This document shows, one piece after another, positions 26,006 to 36,200 of a DNA stretch of 64,000 nucleotides (its first letter is position 1; each line of letters opens with the position of its first letter). The notes under the pieces were generated by a model that saw only the letters and a program-made list of their open reading frames with translations, had not been told where the DNA came from and searched no databases. Location: the NCBI GenBank assembly GCA_938016265.1, contig CALLWB010000017.1, positions 1 to 64,000 on the forward strand, in the 5' to 3' direction. The position numbers were made by a program, and so were the translations under genes. The stretch is from an uncultured Saprospiraceae bacterium. Its GTDB lineage: Bacteria > Bacteroidota > Bacteroidia > Chitinophagales > Saprospiraceae.

Positions 26006-26749
26006 TTATTTCTTCTTCAGTAAAGGAAACTCAAGTGGCAGTGCTTCTAATGCTTCTACAACTTTTTCTGCGACAAGAAAGTTCCGATACCATTGTTCAT
26101 CGGCGGGAATAATATTCCAGGGTATACTGTTGCATCGGTTGAACACCTCGTCGTAGCATCGCATGTACTCGTCCCAATGTTTGCGTTCTTCCCAGTCTCC
26201 GTCGTTGTGTTTCCAGTTTTTTTCTGGTGTATCGATACGGTCCTGTAGTTTTGTTTCTTGGTGATCGAAGGATAAATGTAGGAAAAATTTGAGGACGATG
26301 GTATTGTTGTCTGCTTCTAGTAGTTCTTCGAAGGCGTTGATGGCCTTAATTCTGGCGTCTACTCTTTTTTCGTCGATCCATTTGTGGACGCGTTGTATTA
26401 GAATGTCCTCGTAATGGCTTCGATTGAATACCTGAATCATTCCTTTGGCTGGAGTTACTTTGTGTACTCTCCATAAAAAATCGTGGGCAAATTCTTCATC
26501 TGTTGGTTTGCCAAATCCTTTTACCCCAATACCGTAAGGGGGAACTTCTGCGAATACCTTTCTAGTAGTTCCGTCCTTCCCACTCGAATCCATTCCCTGA
26601 AAAATGACTAATAAACTATATTTTTCTTGCGCTCGAAGTTTGTATTGTAATTCTCCAATTCGTTCTGTTAGTTTTTCGAATTTCTTTTTGTAGTCTCCTT
26701 TTTTTGCGCCCTTTGGCGGTTTACTTGAGATGTCAGCAATTTTTATCAT
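26006..26749 (-). CDS. ppk2: PPK2-family polyphosphate kinase
   Basis: 247 residues. Walker A-like GMDSSGKDGTTRKV, the lid and Walker B region NRSHYEDILIQRVH, and KNWKHNDGDWEERKHWDEYM are all diagnostic of single-domain PPK2. It transfers phosphate between polyphosphate and nucleotides (ADP, GDP or AMP depending on class); the class cannot be assigned safely by eye. It ends LEFPLLKKK. Adjacent to the DUF58 gene on the same strand with a 38-base gap. Confidence 0.9.
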   Translation of the reverse strand: MIKIADISSKPPKGAKKGDYKKKFEKLTERIGELQYKLRAQEKYSLLVIFQGMDSSGKDGTTRKVFAEVPPYGIGVKGFGKPTDEEFAHDFLWRVHKVTPAKGMIQVFNRSHYEDILIQRVHKWIDEKRVDARIKAINAFEELLEADNNTIVLKFFLHLSFDHQETKLQDRIDTPEKNWKHNDGDWEERKHWDEYMRCYDEVFNRCNSIPWNIIPADEQWYRNFLVAEKVVEALEALPLEFPLLKKK

Positions 26750-26787
26750 TCCTGGGATAAATTTATGTTGAAAATATTAAGTAATTG

Positions 26788-27717
26788 TTAAGTTCTCATT
26801 TTGCTCCGTTTCACCAGGTACGGTAAAAGTACTTGGCGGAAGCCTTGATTGATGTCTGCCTCTACAAAGTCGATTCTGTACTGCAAACATTTTAGTTCTA
26901 GCTCATTTTTGAATTTGACCATTTGTTCTTTGTAATAGTCTTTTACCTGGTTGGACTGCAGACGGACTTGATCTCCGGTTTCCATATCGATAAAAACGTA
27001 CGGTCGGTTTTCGAATTCAAAATCAATCTCCTTGCTTTTGTCTACCACGTGAAAAAGGATCACCTCATGTTTGTTGTGTCGCAAATGTTGCAGGGCAGAA
27101 AACAATCGTTCCGTGTCCTCACTTTGCTCCATCATATCACTGAAGACAATGACCAAAGAACGACGGTGAATGCTATCTGCTACCTCATGTAGGGCATCTG
27201 CAGCTGCAGTCTTTTTGTTTCTCTCTGGGTTTGCTAGAAGTTTATCGAGGTGCGTCAGTAAGAGTTTATAGTGTTTTGTGCTCGATTTGCAATGGGTATG
27301 ATGATCTACTTTGTCAGAAAAAAGGGAAAGTCCGAAGGCATCCCGTTGTTTTCGCAACAAATTCATGAGTGATGCCCCTGCTAGAGCGGAAAATCGCAAT
27401 TTATTGACCTGGCCGGTGTCCTTGTCTCCTGCATCCGGGAAGTACATGGAAGAGGAACTGTCTATGACAATTTGGCAGCGAAGGTTGGTTTCTTCTTCAT
27501 ATCTCTTGGAAAACAGTTTGTCTGTACGTGCGTAGACTTTCCAATCAATATTTCTGGTGGAATCCCCAGGATTGTATAATCGGTGCTCGGCAAATTCTAC
27601 AGAAAATCCGTGGAACGGACTTTTGTGGAGGCCAATAATAAACCCCTCTACCACTTGCTTAGCCAGCAATTCCAGATTTCCTACCTGGCGGACATCATAA
27701 TCATCAAAAAGGCTCAT
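26788..27717 (-). CDS. DUF58 domain protein with vWA-like fold
   Basis: 309 residues. The DUF58 signature is FAEHRLYNPGDSTRNIDWKVYARTDKLFSKRYEEE, followed by a von Willebrand A-like MIDAS strand VIDSSSSMYF. No membrane segment is visible, unlike long DUF58 proteins. Such genes usually sit beside a MoxR AAA+ ATPase and vWA membrane proteins; none is seen next to it here. Role unknown, possibly chaperone-like assembly with MoxR. Confidence 0.85.
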   Translation of the reverse strand: MSLFDDYDVRQVGNLELLAKQVVEGFIIGLHKSPFHGFSVEFAEHRLYNPGDSTRNIDWKVYARTDKLFSKRYEEETNLRCQIVIDSSSSMYFPDAGDKDTGQVNKLRFSALAGASLMNLLRKQRDAFGLSLFSDKVDHHTHCKSSTKHYKLLLTHLDKLLANPERNKKTAAADALHEVADSIHRRSLVIVFSDMMEQSEDTERLFSALQHLRHNKHEVILFHVVDKSKEIDFEFENRPYVFIDMETGDQVRLQSNQVKDYYKEQMVKFKNELELKCLQYRIDFVEADINQGFRQVLLPYLVKRSKMRT

Positions 27718-27764
27718 ATTATTATTGAAATAAAATTAATCACAATTTAAAAATAAGAAATGAC

Positions 27765-27798
27765 AAACCCTTACTCAGAGAAATCTGAATAAGGGTTT
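27765..27798 (-). terminator. Hairpin terminator downstream of thioredoxin gene
   Basis: AAACCCTTACTCAGA (27765-27779) pairs with TCTGAATAAGGGTTT (27784-27798) with one mismatch around a 4-base loop. It lies 25 bases beyond the trxA stop on the reverse strand. The T tail on that strand is interrupted (GTCATTTCTT). Confidence 0.6.
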
Positions 27799-27822
27799 AA
27801 TCAATATTTTTTCGCTAAAACT

Positions 27823-28140
27823 CTATAGATGTGCTTCGATTTTTTTCTGTAGAACGTCTTTAGAAGTAACGCCAATGTGCTTGTCTACTACTTCTCCGTT
27901 TTTCAGGAAAAGGATAGTTGGCAAGCTACGGATACCGAATTTATTAGAGATTTGTGGGTTGTTGTCTACATCCACTTTCCCAATAACAGCTGTTTCTGCG
28001 AAATCTTCAGATAGTTGTTCTACAATTGGAGAGAGCATTCTGCACGGTCCACACCAAGCTGCCCAAAAATCAATCATGACTAATTTTTCTGTGTCAATAG
28101 CAGTTTCTTCGAAATTGGTATCTGTTAATTGTAATGCCAT
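27823..28140 (-). CDS. trxA: Thioredoxin
   Basis: 105 residues. The active site is FWAAWCGPCRM with Cys 30 and Cys 33, and the cis-proline is in RSLPTILFL. Length and motif are those of a cytoplasmic thioredoxin that reduces protein disulfides with thioredoxin reductase, which is not in the window. A well-spaced promoter (TTG, 18 bases, TACTTTTG) lies about 95 bases upstream, and a hairpin follows the gene, so it is probably monocistronic. Confidence 0.93.
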   Translation of the reverse strand: MALQLTDTNFEETAIDTEKLVMIDFWAAWCGPCRMLSPIVEQLSEDFAETAVIGKVDVDNNPQISNKFGIRSLPTILFLKNGEVVDKHIGVTSKDVLQKKIEAHL

Positions 28141-28230
28141 TTTGGTTAAAATTTTAAAATAAAAAGTTGTATTAATGTTGAAATTCCGACAATTCGGATA
28201 GTTTCTTAAAAAATAGATATTGTATAGTTA

Positions 28231-28259
28231 CAAAAGTAACAAATAAATGTGTGTAACAA
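28231..28259 (-). promoter_or_regulatory. Predicted promoter of trxA
   Basis: On the reverse strand TTG (28259-28257) and TACTTTTG (28238-28231) are 18 bases apart, matching both Bacteroidota promoter elements. Confidence 0.5.
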
Positions 28260-28547
28260 TGTCGGCTATAAACAAAATCTATCATTTTTATATTCTCATT
28301 AGATACATTAAAAATCAGGCCAATCTTTTACATTTTATTGTTATCTACTCTGTAAACGTGAATTCATTGGAAAAGTTGTCCCTTCTTTAGATCATATTTA
28401 CAAATTATAAGGTATTTTCATATTAGTAGCCACTCCAAAAAAATAAAGTATATTTACAATCGAGGTTACTTTAACTTGAACGTTATCTTAGTATTTATGA
28501 GTCTTTTCAGGCAAATTTATTTCACGTATGCAATTTGTTGCAAAAAT
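28260..28547. other. Intergenic region between trxA and the M48-like gene
   Basis: AT-rich sequence with no ORF of note. TATATTTA at 28449-28456 is a near match to TAnnTTTG and could drive the M48-like gene. In-frame TTG (28476) and ATG (28497) codons upstream of the chosen ATG at 28548 are not preferred. Confidence 0.35.
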
Positions 28548-29969
28548 ATGATTTTTTCGCAGATATTGAAGAGGAATTCTACTCTATTTCCCCTCTTCCT
28601 TGCATTCCTTGTTTCGCTTCTTTCTCCTTTCCACCTTGCTGCGCAAATTGAAACAAACTACGTTCCTGTTGAATTGAGTGGTGAAATACCTCAGGATTTT
28701 CTAAACTCCTGTAATAAAAACACCTCGATCCTATTCAAAATAAGCGACAAAAAAGAAAAGCAACAACAGCGAAACTTTAATACCATAATGAGTTTTAGCC
28801 TGCGGGAATTGTTTGTGAGCGGAAATATTTATTTTAATGACGAATCCACCATATATGTCAGGGAAGTGGTGGATTATATTTTGAATTTTGCGAATCTGGA
28901 TATTGAAGTCAATGCATTTGTTAGTCGCTTTGACCAGCCTAGTGCTACCGCCTGGCAGGATGGAACAATCATTGTGAATAGCGGACTTCTGGAACAGTTG
29001 GAAAATGAAGCCCAGCTTGCCTTTGTCCTTGCACACGAAATCGGACATCTTGTCAAGCAGCATCAATACAAACAATACATCCATCAACAAAGCCTAAAGT
29101 CCATCCAAAAACGAGCACTGGACAATGAGCGGTCCCAACTCCAATATTCCCAGCAAAACGAATTTGAAGCGGATGGTTATGCCTTCAATTTACTGAGCAA
29201 CTCCAAATATGATTTGAAGGAAACCTTAAAGGTCTTTGAAATATTAGAAAATGTAATAAAAACAACCGACTCGAACATTGGTCTTGCGCTTTCTTCTGAT
29301 AAGTTCCCTATTTCTGAGAAAACACTGTGTGGCAAAGGAGATTACGGCACCTTTATGTCACCTGCCCGATTTTTGGGCACTCCAGAAAATGAAGAACGAA
29401 TCATCCAACGAAAAAAATTATTCCAACAACAATTATCCAATAACAATTATTCAGGCACACAGCAATTTGTAGTGTCCCAAGAGCGATTTGAACAGATAAA
29501 AATGATCAGCAGATTTGAGTTGGTAGAAAACAACTTCCATGAATCCCACTATTTGAAAAGCCTGAAAAGAGCATTGGTTTTGTTAAAGGAATATCCTGAA
29601 AACAGATTTCTTAATGTGAAAGCTGCTGAAAATTTGTTCTATATCGGCTACTACAACAAAAAACAACAGCTGGAACGCCTCTTTTTTGATAGTGGCCAAC
29701 TTACTGATCCGGCTTTGGCGTCATTGTATTGTCTGTCGAATAAGTTTGCTGAAACTAATCTAGGATCGATGGTTTTAGGGTATGTAAGTCAGCAATACGC
29801 TAAATTTGAGGAAGACGAGCACATGATTATTACTATGGCAAAAACAACAGAGCTGTTTGATGGCAAATTGGCCTCTATTCAATATTATGAGAAATACAAT
29901 TCCCTATTTCCAAATGGAAAACATGCTGTTTTTGCTAGTAAAAAGATTTCAAGAAAATCTGCATTTTGA
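28548..29969 (+). CDS. M48-like periplasmic metallopeptidase
   Basis: 473 residues from the ATG at 28548, chosen because the signal peptide MIFSQILKRNSTLFPLFLAFLVSLLSPFHLAAQ then lies at the N-terminus. The zinc motif HEIGH is in FVLAHEIGHLVKQHQ, and the third ligand Glu is likely in the QNEFEADGYAFNLL segment, which is typical of M48. The protein lacks the TPR block of BepA as far as I can see. It would degrade envelope proteins. A lipoprotein gene follows after 7 bases, suggesting an operon. Confidence 0.82.
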   Translation: MIFSQILKRNSTLFPLFLAFLVSLLSPFHLAAQIETNYVPVELSGEIPQDFLNSCNKNTSILFKISDKKEKQQQRNFNTIMSFSLRELFVSGNIYFNDESTIYVREVVDYILNFANLDIEVNAFVSRFDQPSATAWQDGTIIVNSGLLEQLENEAQLAFVLAHEIGHLVKQHQYKQYIHQQSLKSIQKRALDNERSQLQYSQQNEFEADGYAFNLLSNSKYDLKETLKVFEILENVIKTTDSNIGLALSSDKFPISEKTLCGKGDYGTFMSPARFLGTPENEERIIQRKKLFQQQLSNNNYSGTQQFVVSQERFEQIKMISRFELVENNFHESHYLKSLKRALVLLKEYPENRFLNVKAAENLFYIGYYNKKQQLERLFFDSGQLTDPALASLYCLSNKFAETNLGSMVLGYVSQQYAKFEEDEHMIITMAKTTELFDGKLASIQYYEKYNSLFPNGKHAVFASKKISRKSAF

Positions 29970-29976
29970 TTGAATT

Positions 29977-30708
29977 ATGAAGGTATTGATTAGAATATTT
30001 TGGTTGTTTGGGTTGATGCTGACGGGCGCATGTTCTAGTACTATGCAAGTGGAAAAGACCGTCACAAAAAAATCAGAGAAGCCAATTATCTCCATGGTTT
30101 CCTTAAATCCTGACTTTGAAATCATCACCAGTTCTGCCAACAGTACTCCAAGGGAATACAAATCTATCAACAAACAAGAGATTTTTTTCAAGGACGCGTT
30201 GTTAGAAAATGCTACTAAAAATGGCCTGCGCCTAAAAATATTGAATGCTAATAATTTCGACAACCAAGACGCCAATTATTTCAAAGAATTGGCCCCGCTA
30301 AAACGAGAAATCATGCGGGCCAGCTACTTACAGGATTTCATAACCAATGATGGGGAAGTGACACCAAAAGACAAACAAGGGATTGGTGAATTTGAACGCG
30401 GGCCGATCATTGCTTCTCATTACAGTTATCTGGCAAAAAAGCACGAAACGCCTTATTTTGCAGTCCAAGGACTGACGTCACACAAGAAACCGAGGGAAGA
30501 GAAATACCTTTTGTTGTTTGCCTTTCCGCCTTTGGGTATTGCCAGCTTTTTTTATCCGGAAGTAGATACTTACTTTTACAATATTGTAGCGGATGTGGAG
30601 TCGTCAAAAATTGTTTATAAAGAGATTCGAAAAGTCAACCAACTTGCTAATAAATCAAACATGAATGCTATTATTTTTGATAGTTTTAGAATCATGAAAG
30701 GGAAGTAA
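29977..30708 (+). CDS. Lipoprotein of unknown function
   Basis: 243 residues. The signal MKVLIRIFWLFGLM ends in the lipobox LTGAC, so Cys 19 or so should be lipidated. No family is recognised. The mature part has a hydrophobic strand (KYLLLFAFPPLGIASFFYPE) that could be membrane-associated. It sits 7 bases after the M48-like gene and 48 before a barrel-like protein. Confidence 0.65.
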   Translation: MKVLIRIFWLFGLMLTGACSSTMQVEKTVTKKSEKPIISMVSLNPDFEIITSSANSTPREYKSINKQEIFFKDALLENATKNGLRLKILNANNFDNQDANYFKELAPLKREIMRASYLQDFITNDGEVTPKDKQGIGEFERGPIIASHYSYLAKKHETPYFAVQGLTSHKKPREEKYLLLFAFPPLGIASFFYPEVDTYFYNIVADVESSKIVYKEIRKVNQLANKSNMNAIIFDSFRIMKGK

Positions 30709-30756
30709 CGCCTTTCACAAAAAAACAACTAAATATAGTAGATGTTAATTTTATTT

Positions 30757-31494
30757 ATGAATAGAGTTTTAAAACATAGCAGAGTTATTCTGTTCACTTT
30801 AGTAATGCTAAGTAGTTGGGCATCTTCTTATGGTCAGTCATCAGGCTATCAGGGAAAACGCGTTATCGCTAAGATTGATTTGTTGTCTCCGCTAGTAAAC
30901 AGAGGAATAGATGCAGGAATTGAGGTCGCCGTTTTTAGAAGAATGAGTTTTTATCTGGGCACCAGCTATTCCAATAAAAAGTACAAGCAGTTTTTAGAAG
31001 ATTACAAATTTAGGAACGGTTCCTACCCTATCGAACGATCAAGGATTCGGGATTTGCAAGGAGAATTGATCTTAAAAGTGTTTACTTCAAGGGCAATTCC
31101 AGCTCCTAAAGGCAGTTATTTTTTTCTTGGCGGCGGCGTAGGGACGGCTGATATCTCTGGCAACGATTTCTTACATAACAATGCAGATCCCGAAAACGAG
31201 CGGTATATCAGCTATCTGAATACCGGAATTTTGTCCAACAAATACAAGTTTGGTTTCGGATACCAGGATATTATCAAGGGGTTTATCGTACTGGATTTTG
31301 ACATTGGAGTTACTCTAGGTTCTTTGAGTGTGCGTGGGCAACTGGAAGATGACTGCGACAATTGCAATTTTCTTTTTGCAGGATTTACCAACAAATACGG
31401 GCCAAATATATACAGCTTCAGCGAATGGGCTAAAAATAATCCTGGCGGCCTAGGGCTTTCCGCCCATATACGGATTGGTTTTTTGTTGTTTTAG
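30757..31494 (+). CDS. Outer-membrane beta-barrel-like protein
   Basis: 245 residues from the ATG at 30757, preferred over one five codons upstream. The signal peptide ends at SSYGQ. Alternating patterns (GIEVAVFRRMSFYLGTSY, GSYFFLGGGVGTAD, KYKFGFGYQDI, AHIRIGFLLF) and a terminal aromatic-ended strand suggest a small outer-membrane barrel. No close family recognised. Probably co-transcribed with the two genes upstream. Confidence 0.6.
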   Translation: MNRVLKHSRVILFTLVMLSSWASSYGQSSGYQGKRVIAKIDLLSPLVNRGIDAGIEVAVFRRMSFYLGTSYSNKKYKQFLEDYKFRNGSYPIERSRIRDLQGELILKVFTSRAIPAPKGSYFFLGGGVGTADISGNDFLHNNADPENERYISYLNTGILSNKYKFGFGYQDIIKGFIVLDFDIGVTLGSLSVRGQLEDDCDNCNFLFAGFTNKYGPNIYSFSEWAKNNPGGLGLSAHIRIGFLLF

Positions 31495-31501
31495 AAAAAA
31501 T

Positions 31502-31555
31502 ATTAAGTGCATTAAGTTATTGTTTATTATCACGGAATAACCTAATACACTTAAT
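31502..31555. repeat. 20-bp inverted repeat, probable bidirectional terminator
   Basis: ATTAAGTGCATTAAGTTATT (31502-31521) and its inverted copy (31536-31555) differ at two positions, both compatible with G-U pairing in RNA, around a 14-base loop. It lies between convergent genes. Its sequence resembles the TTAATAAC repeats elsewhere in the window. Confidence 0.55.
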
Positions 31556-31566
31556 CCATCCTATTA

Positions 31567-31824
31567 TCAATTACTCTTAAAAAATCGTTTTACAGTTAGT
31601 AGCGCTCCTTGTTTTGAAGAAACACGGATCAAGTAAATTCCAGAAGGAAGATCGCCTACAAAAACAGATTGACTATTTGTTTCCAAATCAGGTAGTTGTC
31701 GCACTAATTTCCCAGTAACATCAGTGAACTCTACCTCCTGTATTGCGTGTTGTTGATTTGTAGTTTCAATGTGGAGATGCTGGGATGTTGGATTTGGATA
31801 AATCGATATGCCTACATGCGCCAT
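31567..31824 (-). pseudogene. T9SS type A sorting domain, out of frame with the upstream redoxin
   Basis: An 85-codon ORF that is all sorting domain (ISIYPNPTSQHLHIET, FTDVTGKLV, LPSGIYLIRVSS, VKRFFKSN). It has no signal peptide, and sorting domains only work on exported proteins. It overlaps the redoxin gene by 13 bases in the -1 frame: redoxin reads AAA TGG CGC ATG TAG while this ORF reads ATG GCG CAT GTA GGC. The simplest view is a tail cut off by a small indel or joined by ribosomal frameshifting at ATAAAAT. A sequencing error is also possible. Confidence 0.7.
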
Positions 31825-32426
31825 TTTATCGTGCAGCCGAATGCTTTAGCATTACTCTTTGTAGGCAATTCTCCCTTCAACAGCGCATCAATCGCGTTGC
31901 ATAAATAAGTGTCTGTGGGTTCTGCTTTATGCGTATCATCAATGGCTCCAATGTAGCGCACTACGTTTTTGTCTTTTTTCTTTTGCAGCAGATATACATG
32001 CGGTGTTTTTGTAGCGCCATATGCCTTTGCAATTTCCTGCGTAGTATCATGCAAATAGGCAAATGGGAATTTTTTTTCCACTGCACGTTTTACCATATTG
32101 TCATAGGAATCTTCAGGTACTCGCTCTGGATCATTCGGATTTATTGCGATTACTGGATAACCGCGTAGCGCATATGTATTATGGATATTGATAATCCGAT
32201 CTTCGTAAGCGATGGAGTACGGGCAATGATTGCACGTAAAAATAACGATGTACCCTTTTACATTTTTGTAATCGGAAAGACTAACCGGTTCATTTAAGCC
32301 ATTTATAGTATTACTTGCATTTTTGAGCTTAAAATCTATTGCTTCTGCGCCTACTTCATATCCCGTCTGACTATTTGCAGTCGATAAAAAACCCACTAGA
32401 AAGAACGATAGGATTAGATGTTTCAT
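31812..32426 (-). CDS. Exported thioredoxin-fold protein (redoxin/AhpC-TSA-like)
   Basis: 204 residues with signal peptide MKHLILSFFLVGFLSTANSQ. The redoxin fold shows VIFTCNHCPYSIAYEDRI with a CxxC active site, PVIAINPNDPERVPEDSYDNM, and the cis-proline TKTPHVYLL. It ends FGCTIKWRM, near the usual end of this family. The following type A sorting domain lies in another frame (31567-31824), so this protein may stay in the periplasm unless a frameshift joins them. The substrate is unknown. Confidence 0.85.
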   Translation of the reverse strand: MKHLILSFFLVGFLSTANSQTGYEVGAEAIDFKLKNASNTINGLNEPVSLSDYKNVKGYIVIFTCNHCPYSIAYEDRIINIHNTYALRGYPVIAINPNDPERVPEDSYDNMVKRAVEKKFPFAYLHDTTQEIAKAYGATKTPHVYLLQKKKDKNVVRYIGAIDDTHKAEPTDTYLCNAIDALLKGELPTKSNAKAFGCTIKWRM

Positions 32427-32626
32427 ATGTTTTTTTATGTTTAATTAAGTAACAAAATTAATTGGCAGAAAAAAATTGTTTGCTAGGGTTGTAATTATTT
32501 CACAATAAAATACTAAAAATTCAATAATAAAAGAAAACATAACCACGCCAATTTGCTAGTTTGTCCACAAAAGACATATAACATTATAGTTCATTAGGTG
32601 TTGTTTTATTTCAATAGTTCAAAAAA

Positions 32627-33214
32627 CTATATCTCAAACGGCAATAGTGGCGAAACTATTGCCTGAAGCTCGGGATAAGTAAATTCTTGTTGGTAAAATA
32701 GTTTTGTTTTGTTGTTGTTGTCTACAAACAAAGTAGCTGGTATAGTACCATTCCAGGACTTATCTATTTTTGTGATCAGATCATCAGGTTTATTATAATC
32801 AAGCAGTACAACTTTAGATTCAATCTTGTTTTTATCGACAAATCGCTGTACTTTTTTATGAGAGTTGTCAAAATTGTCAATGCTGACGAAGACCAATTGG
32901 ACCTTTTTGTCCTTCAAGTTGGCGGCTAATTTCTCGAAGGCAGGCATCTCTTCGATACATGGTTTGCACCAGGTTGCCCAAAAATTATAGATATATAGGG
33001 TGTCCGTCTCTTTTTTCGCCCATTTTTGAAAATCAGGCAAGGAAATCAAATCAACTTTATTGGTAGAGGTCAATCCTTCAGGATGAATTCCTATACTATC
33101 GGATGTCGATGAGGGTCCGTCCTCTTGACCGGTCGTTGGTTTTTTGTCAGAAACGCAACTAACACAAAACAGTGTAACCAGTAAAAAAACGCTATTCAGT
33201 AAATTCTTTTTCAT
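32627..33214 (-). CDS. TlpA-like thioredoxin-fold lipoprotein
   Basis: 195 residues. The signal ends in the lipobox CVSC (MKKNLLNSVFLLVTLFCVSC). The thioredoxin fold has FWATWCKPCIEEMPAFEKLA with CxxC and the cis-proline in GTIPATLFVD. It resembles periplasmic TlpA/ResA proteins, which reduce disulfides, for example in c-type cytochromes. It begins 3 bases after the tamB stop, so it is probably transcribed with tamB. Confidence 0.85.
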   Translation of the reverse strand: MKKNLLNSVFLLVTLFCVSCVSDKKPTTGQEDGPSSTSDSIGIHPEGLTSTNKVDLISLPDFQKWAKKETDTLYIYNFWATWCKPCIEEMPAFEKLAANLKDKKVQLVFVSIDNFDNSHKKVQRFVDKNKIESKVVLLDYNKPDDLITKIDKSWNGTIPATLFVDNNNKTKLFYQQEFTYPELQAIVSPLLPFEI

Positions 33215-33217
33215 TTT

Positions 33218-36200
33218 TTATTGAGGTATTTGGTCTTTAAACATATCATTTCTACCCAAGGTACTTTTTTCCATATTGGGTTTATTCTTTCTATTCTTCG
33301 AACGTTTGGATTTTTGCTTGTTTACATCTTTCTTGAAAGATTCAAAAAATTCAGCAAACGTATCAAATTGTTTGCGGTAGGTCAGTCCTAATCCAGTACG
33401 GTTGCTTCTATCATCGATATCTGTCGTGCTAGGTTCTGAACGGTTGTAGGCCCGAATTTTATAGCGCCCGTCTGGTGTCAACAGATATTCGATTACAAAA
33501 TCTCCTGCGATATAGGAACCACTTTGCGCTCCTACTGCAGGATCGACATAATTGGTGGTATTTACATCAATATTTCCTCCAATACTCACAGACAACCGAT
33601 CATTCAAAAAATTGTTTTTTAGTCCCAGTTGAATTTGATTGCTAGTAGAAGAACTGAAGTCTACGCCATCGATCCCCTGTATTTGATACAGCCGATAATT
33701 CACATCAAAATCAATACTGCTTATAAAACCGATATCCCCAACGACATCCGACAATAAATCCGTCAGATAGATAGACAGCTGATTTGAGATCAACTCGCTC
33801 AAGGTATTGATCCCTGTAATATAGGTATCCGTCGCTGCTGAGAAATTGTCTTGCTGAGGGATAAAGTTCCCAAGGACAATAAGCGCAAACACCTGTCTGT
33901 TGAGCTCTGAGTTGTTCTCACGGATAGTTGTCAACTTACTATCTACATAACTTTTCAGTTGGGTATCTACATCTGGAAATTCGATATCAAAGTTGATGTC
34001 TGGCTTTAGCAGCGAACCTTCCAGCTTCATCAATAAGTTGACTGAAGTGTTTTGTCTGGCTAGTCGATAAATTTCGGAAGTCGTGCCCAGTCCACTCAGG
34101 TATTCCTGAATAAAATTGTAAGGAGGCACGCGGACTCCTTTGTAGTAGGCGTCAATATTTATTTGAGCATCATACGGATCTCCATTCCAATAAATGGTTC
34201 CACCTGGCTTTACTGCGAATGGTTTGTTGATAAAGTTTTGATAGGTAAACAGATAATCCCCTTTCTCAATTTCATAATTCCCATTGATGGTAAATTCTCC
34301 TGTTCTTGTGGACTTAATATTGATGTCGCCTGAGCCGTTCCCCCTTATAATATCTCCAGCTTGTTCATCAAAAACCAACAAAATATCTGCTTGGGGGGTA
34401 ACAGAAAATTTTAGATCTACATTTACTCCACGAATACTGGTTTTTTCTGTCACTTGCTTGTCTTCTGTAGTATCGCGGACTACAAACTCAATAAAACTGA
34501 CTTCCTTCGCACTGTTTTCATCCATTAGCGGAATCGTAATCTTTGTGTTTTCTCCTGAGGTAGCAATTGCATCAATATTTATTTGTGAAAAGGGTCCTGT
34601 AAAATGCACAGACCCGGAGCCAATTCCAACCCCGTAATAGTCAGGATTATCTTCTTTTTCTGTATTTAGAAATAAGAATTTTTCTGTTTCAATTTTTATA
34701 TCTAACCCAAAATTTTTGAGTTTATTATGAACGATTGCACCAGTTGCGTAGGCATAATTTCCAAAATAATCCCGCACTCGATTTCCAGTGACATCAAAAC
34801 CATAGTTGGTGACCTTGGCTACTACATCATCCAAAAAGTACCGGGTCTGCAAGTAGTTGATGGTCACTGAAGTTTCATAAATTCGAATTTCCCCACCAAT
34901 GTTTGGATTTTTAGGCGTACCATGAAACCGAACATCCGCATCAAATTTACCAATGGTATTTGAAATTTCTTTTTTCAGGAAATACTCCGCTACTTTTATA
35001 TTGTAATGTTCAGCAACCACATCAAAATCGAAGAAATTGATTTTGGATTCGTCCTTGGTAGCATAGGGAGGAGTGTACTGTCCTGTGGCTATAATATTGT
35101 TGCCGCCGTCCACCAATTTAACCTCGGCATCAATTGGTTCATTGAAGCTATTGCTAGAGGCCAGCACGTGCACGCTTCCCCAGTCATCTTCATTTATTTT
35201 AAGTCCAGCAATTTTAGTTTTCAGCTCAATGTCCTGAAGCTTGTAGACGTCCTTCACCTCTATAGTAGAGTATAAAATGCCGTTCACATTAAGGTTTTTG
35301 ACATTGATCAATTCATTTACTAATTTTAGATTGATATTATCTAAGGATAACAAAAGGCCTTTTTCTCCTGTACTATTGAGCGATATGCGTTCATTTTCAT
35401 GGTTTAAGACTACGTTTTTGGTATTAATATAGTTTTGACCAAACTGAATATAGTTATCGCCTGAAATGTCCCATTTATTATTAAACACCAATAAATCGGA
35501 GGGTAACAAGCTCGCCTGAAAATAATCAACAGTAGGAAAAAGAATGCCGTTAACATTGACATTTTTTACAACGTCTGTAATGTTCTCTACGTCTAGTCCA
35601 AATTGCAGGGTATCATTGGCCAAATCGCCTTTCAAATTGATGGGTGGCAAGCGAAGACTGTCAGAAATAAGAGTTTGTCCTATCTGTAGTCGGATATCTG
35701 CTGTGCTCCCAAAATTGTTGGAGGTAAGCATCACATCTTTGAAAGTGAGATTTTTAACAATCACTTTCGGTACCTTTCCACCAAGCACCAGCGTATTATT
35801 CAAACTATTAAAACGGCCTTTGAAGGAGGCATTTTCGATTTCCTGAACGTCTTTGACAAGGAGTTCAGTCAGATTGTTGGTTTTGTGGATGTTTACTTTG
35901 AACTCGAAGGCTTGATTTTTGGGTGTTATTGGTTTCTGAACAATGTCATAAGTGCCTCCAGTCCAAATGGTGTCCTGAACAAACATAAAGCTTTGGATGC
36001 GTGCTTTGTCTGCCCAATCCGGGTAATTTACCTCTATAAATTTTGCAATGGCGTTGGGCATTTGCACAATGTCAAAATCTCCTTTTATTTCTGCGGTTAC
36101 AATTTCAGAGCGGAGTTCTAGTTTTTTGTTTCCTTGTCCGAGGATTATTGATTCTAATGTTATCGAATCCACTTTGTAGGATTTTTCGTCCTTGATGACG

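Noticed and set aside
31567-31824. An independent small gene encoding only a sorting domain
   Set aside because: Without a signal peptide a type A sorting domain cannot reach the secretion machinery; it is better read as the out-of-frame tail of the redoxin.
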